Shown piece by piece: positions 15,349-24,184 of a DNA stretch of 64,000 nt (position 1 is the first letter of the stretch; every line of letters begins with the position of its first letter). The stretch covers positions 62,001 to 126,000 of the forward strand of contig JBGSTC010000004.1 of the NCBI GenBank assembly GCA_041736705.1, in the 5' to 3' direction. Position numbers and translations under genes: made by a program. Source of the DNA: GWE2-51-13 sp041736705. Lineage in GTDB: Bacteria; Bacillota_I; Bacilli_A; Erysipelotrichales; Erysipelotrichaceae. Under the pieces are notes generated by a model. That model searched no databases and was not told where the DNA came from. It saw only the letters and a list, made by a program, of their open reading frames with translations.

Positions 15349-16304
15349 GGTTTAAACTGTTCCTTCCATCGTTGGATGGCGGCTAACGGAAGATGGATCT
15401 CGGTCGAAAAAGGTTGAAGCAGAAGTTCGTCCAGTTTCGAACACTCTTCACGCAAGACGATCGGGATGTTGAAGTCTTTGTGCTTTTCGATCGCACGGTT
15501 GTCGATGGCGATGATGATCGTGCGTTTCTTCTTCTGAAGCGCACGGATCCCGCCATGCAGACGCGTCCCGACGAATTCGATGTCCTGTTCGGAATCAAGC
15601 AATCGGTTGTATCCTTCCAAGGTCGGATCAACGGTGATGATTTTTGAATGGTCGATCGCCAAACTCTCGAAGTATTTCATATCGCCCGTGCCTTGCGGCC
15701 AGAAGAAGACGCGGTCATAGTTACGCAACAGACTCTCGATCAACACGGTGTCGTTGGGGATGTCCTTGCGGTAGTCGGTCAAGGTGAACACGACGTTGGA
15801 CGCTTTCTCTGTCGGAATCAATGCGCAATGTTCCGGGGTCAAATCCCACATCGACGCACAGCCGGTATTGACGACGTTGGTGATCCCGATGCTCTTCAGG
15901 ATCTCTTCCGTGTATTGGTCGCGTACGCTATGGAGATGGTTCTTCGACAAGATCGCCTTCAATAAGCTACGGGTATAGAAATTGGGCTTGTTGTTGTAGT
16001 TCCACCATCCGACCCCCACCAGGATCGCCGGTCCGACGATACTCTTCTGCCAGGGTTTGACGTTCCATTGCGACTTCAATCCCAAGAACGAGGATTTCAA
16101 AAGGTTGCTTCCGCAGACGAACTTATAGTCGAAATCGCGAAACAAACGTCCGTAATAGTAATCGACGGGCAAGTGGGTGGAAACCTCCACCACCATGTTC
16201 CCTTTCAAGATGAAACCGAGTTGTTTCTTCACACCGTCCGTGATGACCCCGTCCCCAAGGTTCAATGAACCCGCGGAAGGACTCCATAATACGATTTGTT
16301 TCAT
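15345..16304 (-). CDS. Polysaccharide pyruvyl transferase family protein
   Basis: 319 aa. The opening MKQIVLWSPSAGSLNLGDGV, with the S.NLGD motif, and the late block FVGTRLHGGIRALQKKKRTI are signatures of the PF04230 polysaccharide pyruvyl transferase family (CsaB, EpsI, EpsO, WcaK). Members move an enolpyruvyl group from phosphoenolpyruvate to a sugar, making a ketal that adds negative charge. The RLHGG histidine lies in the PEP-binding region. Both ends overlap neighbours by four bases, so the gene belongs to the core operon. The sugar that is pyruvylated is probably one of the repeat-unit hexoses or HexNAcs made or used here. Confidence 0.85.
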   Translation of the reverse strand: MKQIVLWSPSAGSLNLGDGVITDGVKKQLGFILKGNMVVEVSTHLPVDYYYGRLFRDFDYKFVCGSNLLKSSFLGLKSQWNVKPWQKSIVGPAILVGVGWWNYNNKPNFYTRSLLKAILSKNHLHSVRDQYTEEILKSIGITNVVNTGCASMWDLTPEHCALIPTEKASNVVFTLTDYRKDIPNDTVLIESLLRNYDRVFFWPQGTGDMKYFESLAIDHSKIITVDPTLEGYNRLLDSEQDIEFVGTRLHGGIRALQKKKRTIIIAIDNRAIEKHKDFNIPIVLREECSKLDELLLQPFSTEIHLPLAAIQRWKEQFKP

Positions 16305-17500
16305 TCCCCATGCCTCCCTTTCGTAAGAATATGCGAATACAGATCCAAGATCGCCTGGGCGGAATTCGATCGTTCCATGAAGGAATGATCCAGTTCCCAG
16401 GTGAACGGGTTCAGTTGTCGGATCGTTTCAGCCATCGCCTCCACATCCCCTTTATCGACGATCGTCAGGTAGGGCTTGTTTGCCATCTCGGGGATGCCTC
16501 CGGTACGATAGGCAACCACGGGGGTTTGGCAGGCCAAGGCTTCCAACACCACGGTCGGATAATTGTCTTCGTAACTGCTGATGGCGAGTACATCCGCCAT
16601 CGAATAATAGTCGCTTAACTCTTCGACGGACGACGTCCGTTTGACTCCCAGAATATTTTCAGGAAGTTTCTTGAGTTGCGCCTCGCTCACCCCGATCAAC
16701 AGGATGCGATATTCATCCCCAAGAAGATCCGCCAGTTTCAGCATATCCGCCAAGCCTTTGCGCGGGATCCAACTCATCGCGACCCCCAAGACCACTTTCT
16801 TGTCGCCAAGTCCGAGCTTCGCCCGAAGATCGGATTCCTTCGGCGAGAACTTCTGAAGGTCGATGCCGTTGGGGACAACTTTTACTTCATAAGATGACAG
16901 ATAGGACGATTTAACAAGGTCCTTGAGCCACGTTGAAGGGGTGACGAACGTCAATGAACCAAAACCGGAAAACCATTCCTTCTTTTCGACCAGGTTCTTG
17001 CGTGAACGGTCCATCAGCCAACTCTGGGGATAATCCCCCTTACGAGGACAGTTCCCGCAACCCGTTTTCCATTTGTCGCACTTTGGCGCATCGAAATACG
17101 TACAATGTCCGGTGAAACTCCAACAGTCATGGAGAGTCCAAACCACGGGGACATTCATTATCTTAAGATGCTTCATCAACGTTTCCACATGCAGGTAATA
17201 CCCGTGGATGTTGTGGAGATGGACGATGTCGGGTCGATACTGGTCGATGACACGACAGAAATCAAGCGTCGCTTGCTTTCCGGTCGCACCGTGACGATCG
17301 AAGACCCGGGTCATGAACACGTCGGTCAGGATGTTCTCGATCCGTCCGATTTTATACGTGGTGTCGCAGTTCTTCGCGTCGTTGCGCCCGAAAGCGATCA
17401 TGGATTCATGACCGTCTTGGATCAGTGCCTGATGGATGTCGGTGGCGATCCGGCCTGTCGAGCCGATCCCGCACACCACGTTGACCTGAAGGATGCGCAT
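16301..17500 (-). CDS. Glycosyltransferase family 4 (WcaC/RfaG-like)
   Basis: 399 aa. It starts MRILQVNVVCGIGSTGRIAT, a GT4 opening with the GSTGRI loop typical of colanic-acid WcaC-like enzymes. Around residues 120-155 is a run WTLHDCWSFTGHCTYFD, then CDKWKTGCGNCP, found in a well-defined GT4 subgroup. The donor domain shows GVAMSWIPRKGLADML and SYEDNYPTVVLEALACQTPV with the EX7E motif. It sits between capG and the pyruvyltransferase, overlapping both by one to four bases. FucNAc is made by the three genes just upstream, so FucNAc transfer is possible but unproven. Confidence 0.87.
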   Translation of the reverse strand: MRILQVNVVCGIGSTGRIATDIHQALIQDGHESMIAFGRNDAKNCDTTYKIGRIENILTDVFMTRVFDRHGATGKQATLDFCRVIDQYRPDIVHLHNIHGYYLHVETLMKHLKIMNVPVVWTLHDCWSFTGHCTYFDAPKCDKWKTGCGNCPRKGDYPQSWLMDRSRKNLVEKKEWFSGFGSLTFVTPSTWLKDLVKSSYLSSYEVKVVPNGIDLQKFSPKESDLRAKLGLGDKKVVLGVAMSWIPRKGLADMLKLADLLGDEYRILLIGVSEAQLKKLPENILGVKRTSSVEELSDYYSMADVLAISSYEDNYPTVVLEALACQTPVVAYRTGGIPEMANKPYLTIVDKGDVEAMAETIRQLNPFTWELDHSFMERSNSAQAILDLYSHILTKGRHGE

Positions 17501-18627
17501 TATTTACCCCAGACCACGCGGTTGATGTAATCGGTGTAGGAGAGGATGATCCGTACGACTTTATCGGAAACATTGGGCATACTATAATCGGCGACGAGTC
17601 TGAAGGATGAAGGATCTTGTTGGTCAAGCAAAGCCAATCCTTGCATGATCCGTTCTTTCTTCAAGCCGACCATCATGACCGTCCCCTCTTCCATCGCTTC
17701 AGGACGCTCGTGCGCCTGCCGTATGTTGAGGGATCTCAGTTTCAGGATGGACGTCTCTTCACTGATCGTCCCGCTATCGCTCAAAACCGCCTTGCTGTCT
17801 TTCTGCAGTTTCACGTAATCGATGAACCCCAAGGGTTTGAGTAAGGTGATCAAAGGATGGAAGGTGATTCCCTTCGCTTCGACCATCTTGCGTGTGCGCG
17901 GATGGGTGGAGACGATGACGGGAAGTTGATACTTCTCAGCGATCGAATTCAGCGTGTCCACCAGATCCAGGAAGTTCTCTTCGCTGCTGATGTTTTCTTC
18001 ACGGTGGGCGGAAACGACGAAGTAGTTTCCCTCTTTCAATCCGAGTCTGGACACGATGTCCGACGCGTCGATTTCATCCATCTTGGAATGCAGGACTTCA
18101 TACATCGGCGAACCTGTCTTGATGATCCGATCCGCAGGCAAACCTTCGCGAAGCAAATACTCCCGTGCGATGTCGCTGTAGGTCAGATTGATGTCGGAGA
18201 TATGGTCCACGATCTTGCGGTTGGTTTCTTCCGGAACCCGTTGGTCGAAACAACGGTTCCCCGCTTCCATATGGAAAATCGGGATATGTTTGCGTTTCGC
18301 CGCAATCGCGCAAAGGCAACTGTTGGTATCCCCAAGAACCAAAATACAGTCCGGTTTCACTTCATCGAGGACCTTATCGATGGTGATCAGGATGTTTCCG
18401 ATGGTTTCGATGGCGCTCCCGACGGCGGCGTTCAGGAAATAATCCGGTTTCCGTAATCCGAAATCCTTGAAAAAGACTTCGTTGAGTTCATAATCATAGT
18501 TCTGTCCGGTATGGACCAGGATATGGCGGATGGATACCGCCTCTTCGAGTTTCTTGATGACGGCGGACAGTCGGATGATTTCCGGCCGTGTCCCGACGAT
18601 CGTCATGACGTTCAATTGTTCTGCCAT
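17500..18627 (-). CDS. capG: UDP-HexNAc C2-epimerase of UDP-FucNAc synthesis (CapG/FnlC, WecB fold)
   Basis: 375 aa of the UDP-GlcNAc 2-epimerase fold. It has TIVGTRPEIIRLSAVIKKL at the N-terminus, HTGQNYDYELNEVFF, VLGDTNSCLCAIAAK, HMEAGNRCFDQRVPEETNRK and the C-terminal LSDSGTISEE. The GNRCFDQRVPEE form, rather than GLRT, is that of CapG/FnlC/WbjD, which epimerises C2 of UDP-N-acetyl-6-deoxy-L-talose to give UDP-N-acetyl-L-fucosamine. It lies one base downstream of capF, completing the CapE-CapF-CapG set in pathway order. RPEAMEEGT near the end contributes to the UDP site. The function is inferred with good confidence from motif and gene order. Confidence 0.88.
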   Translation of the reverse strand: MAEQLNVMTIVGTRPEIIRLSAVIKKLEEAVSIRHILVHTGQNYDYELNEVFFKDFGLRKPDYFLNAAVGSAIETIGNILITIDKVLDEVKPDCILVLGDTNSCLCAIAAKRKHIPIFHMEAGNRCFDQRVPEETNRKIVDHISDINLTYSDIAREYLLREGLPADRIIKTGSPMYEVLHSKMDEIDASDIVSRLGLKEGNYFVVSAHREENISSEENFLDLVDTLNSIAEKYQLPVIVSTHPRTRKMVEAKGITFHPLITLLKPLGFIDYVKLQKDSKAVLSDSGTISEETSILKLRSLNIRQAHERPEAMEEGTVMMVGLKKERIMQGLALLDQQDPSSFRLVADYSMPNVSDKVVRIILSYTDYINRVVWGK

Positions 18628-18628
18628 G

Positions 18629-19738
18629 TTACACCTCCTGGTAGATGGTATCGGGACGCGAGGGATCGAAGATCTCCGTCGCCCAGAATAGGGTGATCAA
18701 GTCCGTATCGGACGTGTTGGTGATGCAATGGGTATAGCCGGTCGGGATATCCAACACCGTCGGGACTTCCCCATCCACCGGATAGACGATCACATGGTCG
18801 CTGAAGATGTTGCGGAACTTGATCTCGCCCTTCCCTTGGATAACAAGGAATTTCTCGGCCTTGGTATGATGCCAATGGTTCCCGCGGGTGATGCCGGGAA
18901 AGGTTTTGGAGACGAAGACTTGTCCGAAATCGGGGGACTTGATGAATTCGGCCAACCAACCCCTTTGATCGGTGTTCTTCTTCAGGGGATAGGCGAAATT
19001 GTCCGTTTCAAGATAGGAGAGATAGGTTCCGTAGAGTTGACGGTCGAAGCGGGAGGTAAACACGGGTAAATGCAGATTTATCTGAGTTTGCCTGAAAGCG
19101 TTGAGTTTGTCCGATAAGTCCTGTAGGGAAACTTTCGTCGTCTCGGGGACGACGCAAAAGTTTCCGTCTTTGATGACGTTTCCGCTTAGGGCTTGGATGA
19201 ACTCATCGACGACATCGTCGATGTGGCAAAGCTCCACGGTCGCTGAAGGATTGGACATCTGGATGGGCAGGTCGTGGCTGATGTTGTGGCAGAAGGTGGC
19301 GACGACCGAATTGTAATTGGGACGCGACCATTTCCCGAACAGGTTGTAGAGACGATAGACATAGACGGGGATCTGATGTTTTTCGCCATACGAAAACATC
19401 AGGTCTTCACCGGCTTTCTTGCTTTGTCCATACGGATTATCCAGCGCGGCTTGGATCGAGGAGGTGATCACGACCGGACTCTTGTTTTCATACTTCTCAA
19501 GGAGTTCGAGGAGAGTGCTCGTGAACCCGAAATTGCCCTTCATGAACTCTTCCGGATTCTCCGGACGGTTCACACCGGCCAGATGGTAGACGAATTCGCA
19601 GGACTGGACATACGTTTCCAATTCCTCGCTTGTCGTATCCAAATCCACCTCGTAGATCGTGTGGGTCTTCAGTGTGTTCAGCGTGGAAATCAGGTTCTTC
19701 CCGACAAACCCTTTCGCACCGGTCACCAGGATCTTCAT
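18629..19738 (-). CDS. capF: UDP-N-acetyl-L-fucosamine pathway epimerase/reductase (CapF/FnlB)
   Basis: 369 aa from the ATG at 19738, which overlaps the capE stop (ATGA); this is the length of Staphylococcus aureus CapF. Residues 1 to about 245 are an SDR domain with MKILVTGAKGFVGKNLI as the NADPH loop and YGQSKKAGEDL as the active YxxxK. The rest is a cupin domain with GNHWHHTKAEKFLVIQGKGE, whose histidines bind zinc in the family. CapF works on the 4-keto-6-deoxy intermediate made by CapE: the cupin half epimerises C3 and the SDR half reduces C4. The next gene, capG, finishes UDP-FucNAc. The motifs and the three-gene order make this call firm. Confidence 0.92.
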   Translation of the reverse strand: MKILVTGAKGFVGKNLISTLNTLKTHTIYEVDLDTTSEELETYVQSCEFVYHLAGVNRPENPEEFMKGNFGFTSTLLELLEKYENKSPVVITSSIQAALDNPYGQSKKAGEDLMFSYGEKHQIPVYVYRLYNLFGKWSRPNYNSVVATFCHNISHDLPIQMSNPSATVELCHIDDVVDEFIQALSGNVIKDGNFCVVPETTKVSLQDLSDKLNAFRQTQINLHLPVFTSRFDRQLYGTYLSYLETDNFAYPLKKNTDQRGWLAEFIKSPDFGQVFVSKTFPGITRGNHWHHTKAEKFLVIQGKGEIKFRNIFSDHVIVYPVDGEVPTVLDIPTGYTHCITNTSDTDLITLFWATEIFDPSRPDTIYQEV

Positions 19739-20751
19739 CGTTTCTTCCAACTTTCCAACGCTTCGCGTACTTCTTCCAAATTCAAGAGTTTCTCTTTGAT
19801 TTCCTCGACCGTTAAACGGTGGGTGTTGTGTGAATTGTATTCGTGGTCCTGGGAAAGTTGGACATCCCCCTCCACGAAGAACTTGTCATAGTTGAGGTCG
19901 CGCTTGTCGGCGGGGACGCGATAGAACCCGCCCATGTCTTCGGCGACCAGATACTCTTCCCGGGTCAAGAGCGTTTCGTAGAGTTTCTCCCCGTGACGCG
20001 TCCCGATGACCTTGATGTCGACCTCGGATGCGAAGAGTTCCTTCACGGCCAAGGCGAGATCGCCGACGGTGGATGCGGGGGATTTCTGGACCATGATGTC
20101 GCCCGCCTGTGCGTTTTCATAGGCGAAGAGGACCAGTTCGACCGCTTCGTCCAGACTCATCAGGAATCGGGTCATACTGGGGTCGGTGACGGTCAAGGGA
20201 TGACCAGCTTTGATTTGGTCGATGAACAAAGGGATGACCGATCCGCGGGAAGCCATGACGTTACCGTAGCGCGTACCGCAGATGACGGTCGTATCGCAGG
20301 TTTTCGCTTTTGCGACGAAGACTTTCTCCATCATCGCCTTGGAAATCCCCATCGCGTTGATGGGATAGGCGGCTTTATCGGTGGAAAGACAAACGACTTT
20401 CTTGACCTTGGCTTCGATGGCCGCGGTCAAGACGTTGTCCGTCCCCAAGACGTTGGTTTTCACGGCTTCCATGGGAAAGAATTCGCAGGAAGGCACTTGT
20501 TTGAGGGCGGCCGCATGGAAGAGATAGTCGACCCCGTGCATCGCGTTCTTGATGCTGGGAAGATCACGGACGTCCCCGATATAGAACTTCAAGCGGTCGT
20601 CGTGGTAGAGTTTGCGCATATCGTCCTGTTTCTTTTCATCGCGTGAAAAAATCCGGATTTCTTTTACGTCCGTATGCATGAATCGCTTCATGACCGCGTT
20701 CCCGAAGGAACCGGTCCCGCCGGTAATCAGTAGTGTTTTTCCGCTAAACAT
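19735..20751 (-). CDS. capE: UDP-GlcNAc 4,6-dehydratase (inverting), CapE/FnlA
   Basis: 338 aa of the extended SDR family. It begins MFSGKTLLITGGTGSFGNAV with the NAD(P) loop TGGTGSFG. STDKAAYPINAMGISKAMME carries the unusual active region: the YxxxK tyrosine is replaced by methionine (MGISK), as in CapE and FlaA1/PseB inverting dehydratases. CapE removes water from UDP-GlcNAc, inverts C5 and starts UDP-FucNAc synthesis, followed here by capF and capG. It is 48 bases downstream of the larger, membrane-bound dehydratase at 20800-22698, so the locus holds two UDP-GlcNAc dehydratases that feed different amino-sugars. PseB (pseudaminate) is excluded by the capF and capG partners. Confidence 0.9.
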   Translation of the reverse strand: MFSGKTLLITGGTGSFGNAVMKRFMHTDVKEIRIFSRDEKKQDDMRKLYHDDRLKFYIGDVRDLPSIKNAMHGVDYLFHAAALKQVPSCEFFPMEAVKTNVLGTDNVLTAAIEAKVKKVVCLSTDKAAYPINAMGISKAMMEKVFVAKAKTCDTTVICGTRYGNVMASRGSVIPLFIDQIKAGHPLTVTDPSMTRFLMSLDEAVELVLFAYENAQAGDIMVQKSPASTVGDLALAVKELFASEVDIKVIGTRHGEKLYETLLTREEYLVAEDMGGFYRVPADKRDLNYDKFFVEGDVQLSQDHEYNSHNTHRLTVEEIKEKLLNLEEVREALESWKKR

Positions 20752-20799
20752 GGTATACCTCCTTGAGACATCGTTGTGTGCCTTTTCAATGATTTTTTT

Positions 20800-22698
20800 C
20801 TAGTCGATCTCTTCGACTTCGCTTCGATTCTGCTTCATCGACGAACGGTTGGGTGTGTAGTTCTCGACGACATGGATCAGGACATCGATGATGTCTTGAT
20901 CGTCGATCTGCGGCTTTGCGATCACCTTGGCCAATTCATCCAACTCTCGCAGTACTTTTTCTTTGGGGATCGACATCGGCTTGGTGACGAAGATCAGGCT
21001 GTTGGGGGTCGAGACCACTTCTTCTTTATTGAGGTGGAGTTCTTCATACAGCTTCTCTCCGGGTCTCAGTCCGATTTCCTTGATCTGGATGTCCTGATAG
21101 GGCACATAGCCCGCCAGACGGATCATCTTCTCCGCCAAATCCAGGATCTTGACGGGTTGACCCATGTCCAGGACGAAGATCTCTCCGCCTTTCGCATAGG
21201 TCGCCGCTTGCAGGACCAGGGAAACCGCTTCGGGGATCGTCATGAAGTAACGGATGATCCGTTTATCGGTCAGCGTCAGAGGACCTCCGTTGGCGATTTG
21301 CTTTTTGAATAAGGGGATGATGGATCCGTTGGATCCAAGTACGTTGCCGAAACGGACCGCGACGAATTTGGTTTTCGACTTGGGATCCATCGATTGGATC
21401 AATTTCTCCACGAACCGTTTGGTCGCTCCCATGACGTTGGTCGGATTGACGGCCTTGTCGGTGGAGATCGAGACAAACCGTTTCACTTCGTATTTCTCGG
21501 CGGTCATCAAGAGATTGTGCGTCCCGAAAATGTTGTTTTTGATCGCTTCGATCGGCATGTCTTCCATCAGGGGGACGTGTTTGTGCGCCGCCGCATGGAA
21601 AACGATGTCCGGCCGGTAGGTGTCGAACAAGCGTTCAAGCGACGCCAAGTCGCGGATGCTTGTGATGAGCGGGAGATATTCGATCTGCTCGGAAAGCAAA
21701 TGATCCCGTTGTTTCATGTTGAATTCTTGCTGGAGGTCGTACAATCCATTCTCGTTGATGTCGATCATCAACAGGCGTTTCGGATTGAGCTGGATGATTT
21801 GCCGGCAGAGTTCGCTCCCGATCGATCCGGCCGCCCCCGTCACCAAGACCGTACGGTCCTGGATCAAATCCTGGATGATGGCGTTATCCAACACGATCGA
21901 TTGTCTTCCCAATAAGTCTTCGATCCCGATTTCACGCAAGGAACGTTTGATGCCTTGCGAGGAGATCATGTCTTTCGACGAGGTCAGGACTTGGACTTTA
22001 CATCCGGTTTCATAACAGCGTTCGATCACGCTCTTTTGTTCCAGCAGGGAGACGCTGGGCATCGCGACGTAGATCGTCTCGATCTGTTGGGTATTGACTA
22101 TGCCTTTGATGTCTTCGGACGTCCCCAAGATCTTAATTCCGCTGATCGTCTTGCCGACCTTACTGCGGTCGTCGTCGAGGAAACCGACGATCCGGTTCTT
22201 ATAGATCTTGTTGGAGGTGATTTCCTTGAGAAGCATCAAGCCGGCCGCCCCCGCTCCGATGATGATCGTACGGGAATAGTCGCTGCCGAAGGATTGGGTC
22301 TTGATCTGCATCATGTGGTAGATCCGATAGGAGAAACGCAGGAATTCCAAGACCAGGATCAAGAGGATCGCCTGAACCATGTAGATGCTTCGGGGGACAG
22401 GGGTGAAATCCAGGGCGAGCAGAAGAAGATAGGTCAAGAGCGACCCGACGACCCCTGCGATGGAAACCCGTACGGCTTCGTCGATGGAAGCCAGATTGCG
22501 TACCGTCTTGTCGATTTTCATCGCTTTGAACACGACGAAATAGACGATCAGGATCAACCAGATCTTCGAAAAGAAGAGTTGATAATAGGTCAATACGCGA
22601 AAGGATAAGTCCATGCGGATCCATACCGCGATGAAATAACTCAAGATGACGATAAACAGGTCGAGAGCCATCAGCAACATCGCTTTCAATCTTTCCAT
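20800..22698 (-). CDS. capD: Membrane-bound UDP-GlcNAc 4,6-dehydratase (CapD/PglF/EpsC type)
   Basis: 632 aa. The N-terminal third has four membrane helices (from MLLMALDLFIVILSYFIAV), then a CoA-binding-like Rossmann fold (IIIGAGAAGLMLLKEI). The C-terminal catalytic SDR starts at about residue 285 with VLVTGAAGSIGSELCRQI. VSISTDKAVNPTNVMGATKR carries the MGATK site that replaces YxxxK in this family. The enzyme makes UDP-2-acetamido-2,6-dideoxy-4-keto-hexose. With the aminotransferase, GNAT and PglC-like genes at 8432-10989 it would give a bacillosamine-type UDP sugar. In a locus that also has CapE, this is more likely than feeding FucNAc. Full length for the family (about 600-650 aa). Confidence 0.92.
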   Translation of the reverse strand: MERLKAMLLMALDLFIVILSYFIAVWIRMDLSFRVLTYYQLFFSKIWLILIVYFVVFKAMKIDKTVRNLASIDEAVRVSIAGVVGSLLTYLLLLALDFTPVPRSIYMVQAILLILVLEFLRFSYRIYHMMQIKTQSFGSDYSRTIIIGAGAAGLMLLKEITSNKIYKNRIVGFLDDDRSKVGKTISGIKILGTSEDIKGIVNTQQIETIYVAMPSVSLLEQKSVIERCYETGCKVQVLTSSKDMISSQGIKRSLREIGIEDLLGRQSIVLDNAIIQDLIQDRTVLVTGAAGSIGSELCRQIIQLNPKRLLMIDINENGLYDLQQEFNMKQRDHLLSEQIEYLPLITSIRDLASLERLFDTYRPDIVFHAAAHKHVPLMEDMPIEAIKNNIFGTHNLLMTAEKYEVKRFVSISTDKAVNPTNVMGATKRFVEKLIQSMDPKSKTKFVAVRFGNVLGSNGSIIPLFKKQIANGGPLTLTDKRIIRYFMTIPEAVSLVLQAATYAKGGEIFVLDMGQPVKILDLAEKMIRLAGYVPYQDIQIKEIGLRPGEKLYEELHLNKEEVVSTPNSLIFVTKPMSIPKEKVLRELDELAKVIAKPQIDDQDIIDVLIHVVENYTPNRSSMKQNRSEVEEID

Positions 22699-22722
22699 GA
22701 TCCACCTTCCTTTTCTTGTCGG

Positions 22723-24099
22723 CTATTCACTGACAACCGGTTGAAGCGCGGCTTGAATCGCCGCCTGCGCTTCCGCCAGTTTCGTCTTATCCAATTGAAC
22801 CATATACAATTCACGACCACCCATGGCATAGGACGGAAGATAGGCATCCTTCCCGGTCAGGGCATATTGTTTAAACGACCAATCCGTGTTCTTCTGGATC
22901 TGGGCGCGGACCAGGGCGAAAATGTCGTTGCCGCTCATGTTCGTCTTCACCGTACCTTCGACCGATTGGATGATGCTTTCGATCTTCGTCAACATGGAAG
23001 GCTGCAGTAACCGTTTGATGATGCCTTTGATGACTTCCTGCTGGTTGCGTATGCGTTGTTGGTCGCCGTTGGTGAACGCGGAGCGCTCACGGGCGAAAAC
23101 CAGCGTACAGACGGGGTTGAGTTGGTTCAATCCTTTTTGGAAACTGCATCCCTGATAGGTGAACGCCAGCTCGGAGTACACCGGGATCGGTTTGATGACT
23201 TCCGCCAACTGCGTGACGGTGTTGAAATTGACTTGGGCGTAATAGTTCACATCCACATCCAACAGCAACTGCATCGTCTTGATCGCGCATTCCATCCCGT
23301 AGACCCCGGCATGCGTCAATTTATCCATCGCCGTCCGTGTCTTGCATCCCAACTGGACATAGGCGTCCCGCGGGACGGAAACCATGGTCATCTCCCGTTT
23401 GATCGGATCGACCACGACCAGGATGTTGACATCATGACGGTTCGCCTGGAACTCGTCGCGGTTGTCCACCCCGGCGATATAGATGACGAAAGGTTCCTTG
23501 GTGACGTTCGCTTCGGTCAGGTTGGTGATTTCATCGGTTTTCTTGATACTCCAGATGACTTTGGTCGTCTCAAGGAACGTCGGGTCGTATTGTTGGACGG
23601 AAGAGAGAAACCCTTGGTCGACCGCGAGGATATCGATATCCCCGTCGAACAGGTCTTCGATTCCCTTTTCCACGCCTTCAAACGGGACAAGATCGTCCAT
23701 GTAGTCATTCTCTTTGAGTTGTTCTTCGACAAACGTGATAACCAGATCATCCAGCAAGGTGCTGATGCCGATGTTCGCTTCGTTCTTGATGGCTGTTTTC
23801 AACGAATTGATTTTCGAGTCCTTCAGTACGAAGAACGAAATCGTGTTGACTTGGTTGGGGTCGTAGTTGATGATCCTCTCCGCCACGAATTCCACATACA
23901 TCAGGCCGGACGACGTGATCAGCATCAACAACACCACAAACACCTGCAGCACTTTGCGCTTCCAGGCCAGAACCAAAAGGAGTACCTCGATCGCGCCGAT
24001 CGCGATCATGATATTGAGCGGCAACAGGCGGCTGGTAAACAATGTGAATCCCAGCAGGACCATCGCGATGACTTTCATGACAAGCCTGATTTTTTTCAT
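22723..24099 (-). CDS. LytR-CpsA-Psr (LCP) family glycopolymer ligase
   Basis: 458 aa from the ATG at 24099, with GAGAGGTG seven bases upstream. Two or three membrane helices fill the first 75 residues. Residues of about 80-190 (FVLKDSKINSLKTA, then DIDILAVDQGFLS) look like a type 3 solute-binding domain, seen in a subset of long LCP proteins. The LCP domain follows: FVIYIAGVDNRD, NRHDVNILVVVDPIKREMTM, SVPRDAYVQLG and HAGVYGMECAIKTMQLLL, with the conserved Asp and Arg residues that hold the pyrophosphate of the lipid-linked polymer. LCP enzymes attach capsule or teichoic polymers to peptidoglycan. As first gene of the long capsule unit it probably anchors this polysaccharide to the wall. Confidence 0.9.
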   Translation of the reverse strand: MKKIRLVMKVIAMVLLGFTLFTSRLLPLNIMIAIGAIEVLLLVLAWKRKVLQVFVVLLMLITSSGLMYVEFVAERIINYDPNQVNTISFFVLKDSKINSLKTAIKNEANIGISTLLDDLVITFVEEQLKENDYMDDLVPFEGVEKGIEDLFDGDIDILAVDQGFLSSVQQYDPTFLETTKVIWSIKKTDEITNLTEANVTKEPFVIYIAGVDNRDEFQANRHDVNILVVVDPIKREMTMVSVPRDAYVQLGCKTRTAMDKLTHAGVYGMECAIKTMQLLLDVDVNYYAQVNFNTVTQLAEVIKPIPVYSELAFTYQGCSFQKGLNQLNPVCTLVFARERSAFTNGDQQRIRNQQEVIKGIIKRLLQPSMLTKIESIIQSVEGTVKTNMSGNDIFALVRAQIQKNTDWSFKQYALTGKDAYLPSYAMGGRELYMVQLDKTKLAEAQAAIQAALQPVVSE

Positions 24100-24130
24100 C
24101 CAAAGCACCTCTCGTTTTTATAACCGATAT

Positions 24131-24139
24131 ATTATACCA
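24131..24139 (-). promoter_or_regulatory. Extended -10 promoter of the polysaccharide unit
   Basis: Minus strand TGGTATAAT, a perfect extended -10 element (TGnTATAAT), lies between whiA and the LCP gene. No good -35 stands 17 bases upstream, as is common for this promoter type. Start near 24124, giving a leader of about 25 bases. Confidence 0.7.
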
Positions 24140-24184
24140 AAATTTCTCGTCGACTTGAGGTCGTTTCAAGAGTTTCACAAACTT

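Noticed and set aside
14662..15417. 251-aa plus-strand frame opposite the polymerase gene
   Set aside because: Composition is again very charged (D, H, E, Q) and no ribosome site is present; it mirrors the hydrophobic Wzy on the other strand.
23056..24123. 355-aa plus-strand frame opposite the LCP gene
   Set aside because: Composition is rich in D, R, H and Q without recognisable motifs; the LCP protein on the minus strand is well supported.
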